Source: Tubulanus polymorphus
Lineage: Eukaryota > Nemertea > Palaeonemertea > Tubulaniformes > Tubulanidae
Assembly: GCF_964204645.1 (NCBI RefSeq)
Contig: NC_134030.1
Span: 22,139,210 to 22,203,209, forward strand
Length of the DNA: 64,000 bases
Reading direction: 5' to 3'
This document shows positions 31,890 to 41,600 of this stretch, one piece after another. Every line of letters starts with the position of its first letter. The first letter of the stretch is position 1. Position numbers and translations under genes: made by a program. The notes under the pieces were generated by a model that saw only the letters and a program-made list of their open reading frames with translations, made no database searches and was not told the origin of the DNA.

Positions 31890-32640
31890 GAAACAGTTTA
31901 AAGTCAGGCGAATCAGAGAACTATGCTGACCGTTGATCAATGTCTGCTGGTGGAACTGCTCGCACGTGACTTATCGGTATCATGCTATTCTAATTCGTTC
32001 TGTGACGATCGCTAGCACCACGAAACCGGACCGAACCGGCGCCGTGAGTCATGTCGGGTGATGACGATTCCCTTATTGGCTTCGTGGTGACACCGTTTGT
32101 TTGTCTCGGGTAAACATGAAAGCAGATAAAGACAGATAAAATCCCTTTGAAAAACAGTTATCAATCAATAGCAATAAAATACCAGGTCGTATACTACGGC
32201 GGCCGCGACGAGCCACCATTTTCACATACAGCGAGATATGTGTGTCATGGCCAAAAAGATCTAATAAAAAACAGCGAATAACAGAAGCGAAAGGCGACGG
32301 GCTGGGCGGCCGTGGGTCGCCTGTACAATTATCGCGGTCTAAACAAAGTCAACATTGAATTCATTGGCTTTCATTAGACTGCGACTTGCCTCGTGTCCCC
32401 ATTCAAGAAGATAGACTTCAAGTTCAAGTTCAAATTACCGGTTTGGACAGGCACCCAGTCTATCAAGACGATAGGACCGGTAACCAGTCTACCGGTAAAC
32501 CGCCATTTTGTTTTTTAAGTACTACTTCCGTTTTACGGTTGATTTCAACATTACCTAAATCGCATTTCTTAGGAAAGGATCAAATTTATTTTTGGGAATT
32601 AAGATTTTCATATCGAACGTAGAAAGAGCGCTGATAGAAG
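31890..32640. promoter_or_regulatory. Divergent region between the propeller gene and SF3A1
   Basis: About 800 bp between the opposed starts. Contains a CpG-rich block near 32190-32340 and short direct repeats (ACCGGTAA at about 32470-32500). No TATA box was identified. If the small upstream exon of the propeller gene is real (32555-32565), the two transcripts start within about 100 bp of each other. Confidence 0.35.
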
Positions 32641-35600
32641 ATGCCTGAAGCGTTAGTCCAACCGACTGCAGCCTCGACTGGAACTGGAGGAGGAGGGGAA
32701 CAACAGAAATCATCGATAGGAATTATATATCCACCTCCAGAAGTCAGAAGTATCCTTCTCATCAATTCAATTTAAATACTGAATTTATTGCATTGTTAAG
32801 CAATTCGCGACGAAAACGTAAAACACGACTTTCATATAAGGATTAACTCTTCGTAAACTGGACTGGATTTGTAGCCGGTGCGATTCAAGAATAGGGGACT
32901 ATAGCAATATATATGTAGTGATAGTAATCAATTAAGTAATAATATTAGTAATTGATAATGATGATATATAATGATAGTAATGTATATAGTAATTAATGAT
33001 GATTAGGGAACTAAACCTAACCCTAAACCTAACCCTAAACCTAACCTTAATCCTAACCACTAGTCCCCTATTCTTGAATCTTACCCTGGCAACTAACCAC
33101 CACCGTGCCCAACCCTCCCCTTCCTGGCTGAGCAGGCTGATTTTATTGACTAAATTCAATTTTAGAACGCATGTGGAATGAGCTCCCCTTCTCTGTTATG
33201 GCATTACCCATTAGGCCTACCCAGTTAAGCCATGTCTTCAGAGGAGATCACTACATTAAAAACGACCTTAAACATCGTTTTTTAATCCACTTTTAACTGT
33301 ATTGAATCCAATGAAGGATATCCAAAAAGTCTTCATTGAAAGCGGTTCATGAGAGAAAAGAGACTCCATGATTTGAAAGTTTAACAATATGTCTCCATAC
33401 CTACCAACTGAAGTTCAAATGGATTAAAAAATGATGTTTAAGGTCGACTGGTAGTCCCTTGTGGTCCTATTAAGACCTTTATCAGGTATGTACTACCAAA
33501 AATGAGCGAGCTAGGCCACCGGGAATGCTCTCAAATCAGGTTGAAATAGACATTAGTGTTCAATCCACATTTGGCTAAACGACTATGGTAGCTACTTCAC
33601 TTTGACTATTGATGTGGAATAGGCCCCCTTCTCAGCTGTTAGGCGTCAGACAGTTTAGACAACGTCTAAAAACATATCTGTTAGTTGTCAAGAAATTATC
33701 TTTTGCTCCAAGATAGTTGTGTTCTCGCTCTGTACGTTTTACGTGTTTTTAAGATATTTCTATTTGTTGCGTTGTTGTTGTTGTTCCTCAATTTCACGCG
33801 TTCAGACATCGTCGATAAAACCGCGAGTTTCGTCGCGCGTAATGGACCCGAATTCGAAACGCGTATTCGTCAAAACGAAATCAACAATCCGAAATTCAAC
33901 TTCCTCAACGCCAACGACCCGTACCACGCCTACTACCAGTATAAAGTCAAAGAGTTCAAGGAGGGCAAAGGTAAAAAAAAGCAACCAAAATAAAGATAGC
34001 TGCAAAGCAGCGATAACAGGTTTTCTGCCTAATTTCCAACTTGTGGGTGCCGATGAAAAATTAAGATAGAGAAATCAAAGTTCTTTTGGGGATAGTCGAA
34101 CTAAATTATGGTTAAAAGTTTATTTCAGAATTTGTTTTTTAATGTTTTTCAAAACTATCTTTTTTCCAGGCCAAGAACCAGCAGCGCCTAAGGTAAAAAT
34201 ATTCAATATTCATATCTAGATGGAAAATTCTGTCAGAGAACTAGTATTGTTGGTGTCTTGTTGTTCTTGGTGACGAGTGACACAAGGAACCTCTTGATAA
34301 GAAACAGCCCTCACTGAAGACATCTCATCATCTTAGGGAATTTTTGGTCAGAGTTAAGGGAAATATCTTTCAAAGATCTTTTAAAACCCTGTAATTTTTT
34401 CACCAGCGGGTGGCTGTCTCATACGTGGAGTTTAGAATTTATGCTGAGTTAATGTGTGATTAAAGAATGGCCCTGTTAACTGGTGTTATTGAAAGTGAAT
34501 TCTGATAATGATGTTTTTGTTTTTCTGTTTCAGGGCACCCCGGTCGGGATTTCAGTTGCGCCAGCGTTCACTAAAACACAAGAACAGCAGAGTAAACTGA
34601 TCGAACCTATCGTACCGTCGGAACCTCCGCCTCAGAGCGACTTCATCGCTGACCCTCCTTCTATATCAGCATTCGACTTGTAAGTTTAACCTTAACATCC
34701 TTAGATCCCCCTATGACATCATCATATTTGTCACTTCCAGAAAAAACTTCTGCCTCTATAAATCCCCCTATGACATCAAATTTTTCATTACCAGAAAAAA
34801 CTTCAGCCTCTATAAATCCCTCTATGACATCATCAAATTTGTTATTTCCTGAAAAAAACTTCTGCCTCTATAAATCCCCCATGACATCATCAAATTGTCT
34901 ACTAGTGATTTGATCTACAGACACTTCTAGAAAAGATGCCTGCCTCCGTAAATCCCCCTATGACATCATCGAATTGTCTACTAGTGATTTGATTTATAGA
35001 CACTTCTAGAAAAGATGCCTAAACCTCCATAAATCCCCCTATGACATCATGTATCTATATTTCAGGGATGTAGTTAAGTTGACTGCTCAATTCGTCGCCA
35101 GAAACGGTCGTCAATTTCTGACGAATTTAATGAATCGCGAACAGCGTAATTATCAGTTTGATTTCCTGCGACCGCAGCACAGTTTATTCACCTACTTCAC
35201 TAAACTAGTCGAACAGTACACCATGGTAATTACTACCGATTTAATCCACTGAAACGAGCGTGTGGATTTATCCACTGCTGAAACGGGCACGTGTGGATTT
35301 ATCCACCGCTGAAATGAGCGTGTGGATAATCCACTGAAACGGGCGCGTGTGGATAATCCACTGAAACCTAGCTACTTTGCTTTGAATTGTTTCCTTGTTT
35401 TCATTTTCAGATTTTGATTCCGCCGAAAGATTTGAATAAGAAATTGTCGACAGAATCGATTAATTTGAAAGAAGTAAGTCCTTTCCCTCCCCAGTCTTGT
35501 TTCTCCCCGCAGAAGTGGTGTGGATCACTCTCCCTTCTCTCTTCTCCCTCCTCCCTACAGAGGTTCAGTAGAGCGCTCTCCCTCCCCGTGCTCTACTCTC

Positions 35601-38600
35601 TGTAGACAGAAATGGTGTATAATCCAGCAGCGATTTCTGAATGAATAAATCTCTCTGAGAAACGATGATGAATGTCGGTAACATTCTTTCACGTTTCTCT
35701 GAAAAAAAGAAAAATAAGATAAATTGAATAAACTTTGAAATATCGACGTTGTTCATTTCTGTTTGCGGGAATAAATCATATCAAAACGGTCAGAATGAAT
35801 AAACTTAGAAATATCACCGTGAGTGGAATTATTATTTGATTGATCGATTGATTGTTTGTAGGTTTTGGATCAGGTGATCTATCGCGTGGAATGGGCGAAA
35901 TATCAGGAACGCGAGCGTCGTAAGATCGAAGAGGCAGCCGAAAGAGAACGAGGTTTGTTCATTAGATTGCGTAATTCTCATCTGTGGTATTTTATTTCAA
36001 TCATACGTAATATGCTCGACCAGGGTGCGATCTAAGCACTTGTCCGATTGCCCGGGACAAGTATATTCTCATCAGGGCGAGTAGGTTATCATTATCACTT
36101 GTCCCCCGGGCTAGTGCAATTTCATGTCATAAAGCTTTTTTTCCCATTCGATACAACAGATGATAGTGCCACCAATCGGACTGCCTGGTGTAGGGCAAGT
36201 AGGGGGAGGGGGCAAGCAAAATTTCACATATGCTTGCCCCCGGGCAAGTGACTTTCATTCCTTAGATCGGACCCTGCCGACTGTAAAGCCTTCGTTAATA
36301 AACCCCAATATTTTCAAGTGCATAAGAGTTTACAAACTGCTGAATTAAAGAATTCGCCAATTTTGAATTGTTTTTCAGTCGCGTACGCACAGATCGACTG
36401 GCACGACTTCGTCGTCGTGGAGACAGTCGACTTCCAGCCGAACGAACAGGGCAACCTGCCGCCTCCGACGACTCCGGAGGAGGTCGGAGCGCGAGTCATC
36501 GCGCAGCAACGCGTCGATCTGGAGGTAGCTAAACGTTTCTGGGATCAACTCGTTTTCAAATTTAGGAAGATTTAGACTTGTAGTTTATCAGGGTGGCTGG
36601 TGCCACTGACCTGGAAAACCTGAAAAACTCAAAAAATTCAAAAAAATCTACAACAAACTTGGGAATTTTGCAAAAGAAACTTGTAAAATTCAGGCAATTT
36701 GGATAATGTTATAAACCACATGTTTCTTTATCAATACGCGATTCAATGAAAAATGAATGAATTTTTCATATTTTAAACCTAGAAATTTCTCTGATTCACT
36801 CTGGGGGGGGGGGGAATTTTGTGTTATCATGGAAAAATTAAAGTAAACTCGGGGATTTTGTAAATGTGTTGAAGGAATAGTTTGGAATGATCTGGAAAAG
36901 TTTAGAATTTGAACCTTTTTTTTTCGGAAAATATTTAACATCGGAATTTAGAAATTCCGGGGAACGATTAAATTTTGAAAACAATTTTTTGTTGTGGCAG
37001 GAATCGAATGATGTTGAAATGGAAGTGGAAAGCGGGGATGAAACGGACAGCAGCGACGACGACGAGGACGCAGCAAAGGAGAAAACATCGAATGAAACAC
37101 GGGTAAATCATCATTCTCTATTCATCATCATCACTAGTTTCATCTTCATCGGATGTAATTAATTTCAATGTAATTTACAACTCTTGATTCCCTTAAAACT
37201 CTTAAACATAAGATGCTTTTAGGGCGCTTGAAACTATTTTGATTTGAACAGACTCCTTTAAAACTTCAATTTTGAGGAAAAGTCAATTAGAAATTGTTCT
37301 CGTCGCACAGAAATATTTGCATTAGTGGGTTCAGTAGCGACCAGGATTTTAGTTTACCCGATTAGGCAGTTACCAAACTGTTAACATGAGAAAGAGTTAA
37401 GTGTAAAGGATAAAGATTTTATAACAAAACCACTGAATTAACAGTTCATCGAGATGAACAGGATTTAGGAGGAGTCTACAGTAATAGGGCTATGAAAGTG
37501 ATGCAGACGCTTCCTCAAAATTTGAAATTTTCTCCTTAAAAACTCCTTATATCCAGGAATGACTTTAACCGTTATAATTAACACAGGATTGATAAACATT
37601 ATCGTTGATTTAACTGAATTGTTTATAAAATGAATGTAACTTTAATTTAATTAACTAATTAGTAATGTGTAATTAATTGTTGGTGTTTGTAGAAGAAGGA
37701 AGAAGAGGTAGTGACTAAACGTCTGCCACCACCGCCACCTCCCAGTATACCTCCCCCGCCTCTACCGTCCGAGGTGCCGCGACCTCCTCCGGTCAGTGAA
37801 ATACCACAACCACCACCTCTACCCCCGACACCGGACCACGTCGTAGTCAGGAAGGATTACGATCCTAAAGGTATGTTACATATTGATACATGCCTCCATA
37901 AATCCCCCTATGACATCATCAAACTACCTATTACTTACTTGATATATAGACACTTCAAGAAAACCAGCCCCGTGGGGCATCTTACAGTTCACCTTCAGAA
38001 TTCATAGGATATCTGCCTCCATAGATCCAACTATGACATCATCAAATTATCAACTGTCTCTAAGTGATCATAGTTTATTAATTGTGGTTATTTGATGTCA
38101 TAGGGGGATTTGTAGAGGCAGACATCTTTTGTGGAAGTGTCTATAGATCAAATCACTAATAGACAATTTGATGATGTCATAGGGGGATTTTTGAAGGCAG
38201 ACATCTTTCTAGAAGTGCCTATAGATAAAATCACTAGTAGACAATTTGATGATGTCATAGGGGGATTTTTGAAGGCAGACATCTTTTCTAGAAGTGTCTG
38301 TAGATCAAATCACTAGTAGGACAGTTTGATGATGTCATAGGGGGATTTTTGAAGGCAGACATCTTTTCTAGAAGTGCCTATAGATGAAATCACTAGTAGA
38401 CAATTTGATGATGTCATAGGGGTATTTTTGAAGGCTGACATCTTTTCTACAAGTGTCTATAGATGAAATCACTAGTAGGACAGTTTGATGATATCATAGG
38501 GGGATTTATGGAGGCAGACATATTTTCTGAATGTGTTTATGGATCAAATATTACTATTTGATGCTGTGTGATGATATCGTAGGGGGATTTATGGAGGCCT

Positions 38601-41600
38601 GAAGTGTCTCTTCGATGATGTCATAGGGTGATTAAGTGAAGCAGCCATGTTTATACGTATATATTGATTGATATGTTGTAGCTGCGAAGGCGTCTGCGGC
38701 AGTCGTAACCGATCAGTACCTGATTTCACCAATCACTGGCGAGAAGATCGCCGCCGATAAGGTAGCGGAACACGTTCGCATCGGATTACTGGATCGTAAG
38801 TGGATCGAACAGCGCGATCGGTCGATGTCGGAGAAACGCGAACAGGAAGAGGTGTTCGCGCCCGGAGTCAGCATCGGATCAAACTTGAAGAAACTGTCGG
38901 AGCGTCGTACGGATATATTCGGTATCGGTCTCGAGGAGACGCAGATCGGTAAAAAGGTGAGTAGTTACGGGCACCGGTTGCCAGGGGGCGTCGCGACTTA
39001 CAATAGATTACATCCTCACTTGCCACAAGTGGAATCCTCTATTACCGCAGTAGTTGATGTCCAACAGCTCACTAGCGACACCTGGTGGATCCACACTTGC
39101 TACAAGTGGAATCCTCTATTGCCGCAGTAGTTGATGTTGTACTGCACACACTTGTTACACCTGGTGGATCCTCACTTGCCGCAAGTGGAATCCTCTATTG
39201 CCGCAGTAGTTGATGTCGTACTGCACACTAGCGACACCTGGTAGATCCTCACTTGCCACAAGTGGAATCCTCTATTGCCGCAGTAGTTGATATCGTACTG
39301 CACACTAGTGACACCTGGTGGATCCTCACTTGCCACAAGTGGAATCCTCTATTGCTAAAGTAGTTGATGTTGTACTGCACACTAGCGACACCTGGTGGAT
39401 CCCCGTGCTGAGTATTGATTTGAATTGTATTTTGTATTTCAGATCGGTGAAGAAGAGAAACGCGTTGAGAAGGTCACGTGGGACGGTCACACGGCGTCGA
39501 TGGAGAAAGTCACGCAGAAAGCTCGTGAAAACATCTCGATTCAGGAACAGATTCATCTGATTCACAAAGTCAAGGGTCTCCTGTAAGTCTTTAACAACAG
39601 TTATCACTACAATCTCATATACACTGATCGTCATCTTCTCTATAGAACCAAAATGTGCTTACTCCTGCTGGAGTGTGGAGTTGTTTTAGTCTTAATTTGT
39701 TTGATTAGCATTTTCTGATTTCATAAAGAATGGTCTTTATCTGAGGACTGATTGGTTTTAACTTGATTGTCAAATTGATTATAAAACCCAATTGAACTAA
39801 GGCTGGTCTTAAATGTTCCACAGATCTTTGTTGATGAATGATGAGTTTTATACTGAAATTATAGACTTGTAGTCTGAAGTAGGAGTTGCCATATTTACAC
39901 ACTGTGTGGTTCCAATATTGTACACATATTGAATAAATAGTCATAGTGTTGTATTGAACCAGTTTGAGTAGTGACACACACACACACACCTGTCTGTCTG
40001 TCTGACCACCTCAATCAGCTTCAGTGATCTAATGATTTCATTGGCTGGCTAGGGTTATGATGTCATAGCTGGTCAGGTGACCTAGGGTTAGGGTTAGCTG
40101 TGATTGGCTGGCTAGAGTTATGATGTTCCAGCTGGTCAGGTGACCTAGGGTTAGGGTTAACTGTGATTGGCTGGCTTGGGTTATGATGTCATAGCTGGTC
40201 AGGTGACCTAGGGTTAGGGTTAGCTGTGATTCGCTGACCAGAAGTTATGATGTCACAGGTCTCAGGCTTTAGGAATTAGTAGCTACGTATTGATAATGGA
40301 ATCTACTATTCTATTCTGGGGTAGGACTTTTAATAGTTACAAATAGAAAACTGACATTTATTTAACAATTAGAAATCATGAGTTTTATACTGAACTTATA
40401 GAGTTTTAGAAATATGGGCTGAACCTATTTCCGCTAGGCTCTCAAGAATTTACCTCCGAGTGGAAATACAGAATCCTTTTCTAGAGTCTTTGAGTTACAA
40501 GTACTTCACTTTCAATGTTTTTAAAATAGGTTATTTAAGCATTTAACCAAGTTTTTCAAGGATATCACAAAGATTTCATTAAAAGAATTATTCACAAGCA
40601 AGACTTATCTTTCCGTTCAAGGGTGCATTTAAATCCAAGATGGCCAATTCCCTAGAAAGCTCAGGGAATCAGAAAAATATAGAAAGGAATCAGGGAAAAC
40701 TCTTGAAATTTGATAGAAATTTACCGCAAACCTGGAAAACTCAGGAAATTCAGATATTGTCCACGTATTTCTTTATCAATACGGGATTCAAAAGTGAATG
40801 AATTTTTTATATTTCAAACCTGGAAATTTCTCTGATTCACTCACAGGAAATTTTCTGTGATCACTAGGAATGAATCAGGGAAATGTAAATATGTGAAAAG
40901 TGGCGCCATCCTTGAAATCTAAATCAAATTTGAATTTATCGCGTTTCAGGCCGGACGAAAACAAAGAGAAGATCGGACCGACCCTCCCGTCGTCGAAACC
41001 AACGACGACCTCGTCGTCGCTAGGCGGAAGGATGCCGCCGGCGACCTCTTCGTCGACGCTGACGGCTCCGATGAAACCGCTGCTGCCACCTACGTCGACG
41101 TTACCGAAACCGAAGCCGCTGCAGCAGGCGAGGATTCCGGCGGCGATGATGGCGTCGATGCCGCGCCCGCCGCCGATTCACCGACCCGCCCACATGTCCG
41201 TGCCGCCCGTCATGATGATGCCCGCGATGCCTCAACCGCCGATGATGCCGGGTATGTTTGTATTTCACGATCCCTACGACTCTGGAATTCCCAAAAAATC
41301 CTTCTAAACAGAAAATGCTTTTAACCCTTTCATTGCTGACTAATCAATACCCTATAGTGCTGGAGATAATTTGAAAATTCTAAAAAATTCCACCCTAGTG
41401 TGTTGAATAACGGGAATACCACTATAGTGCGTCTACACCGAGGTGCGGTGTATCGTTAGTTACTAATATTTCACTGTTACATGTGCTGCCATCTTTCAAG
41501 AGAGATAATTACTAATTACATCAATACACAGCAGTGTGGTGTACTAGCAAAATCCATCACTGATTCGTACACCGCACTGCGGTGTAGACGCACTGAAAGA

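Noticed and set aside
30840-31940. Start of the propeller gene at 31940
   Set aside because: The codon there is TTG, not ATG; the first ATG in frame is at 31829, and an acceptor lies between them.
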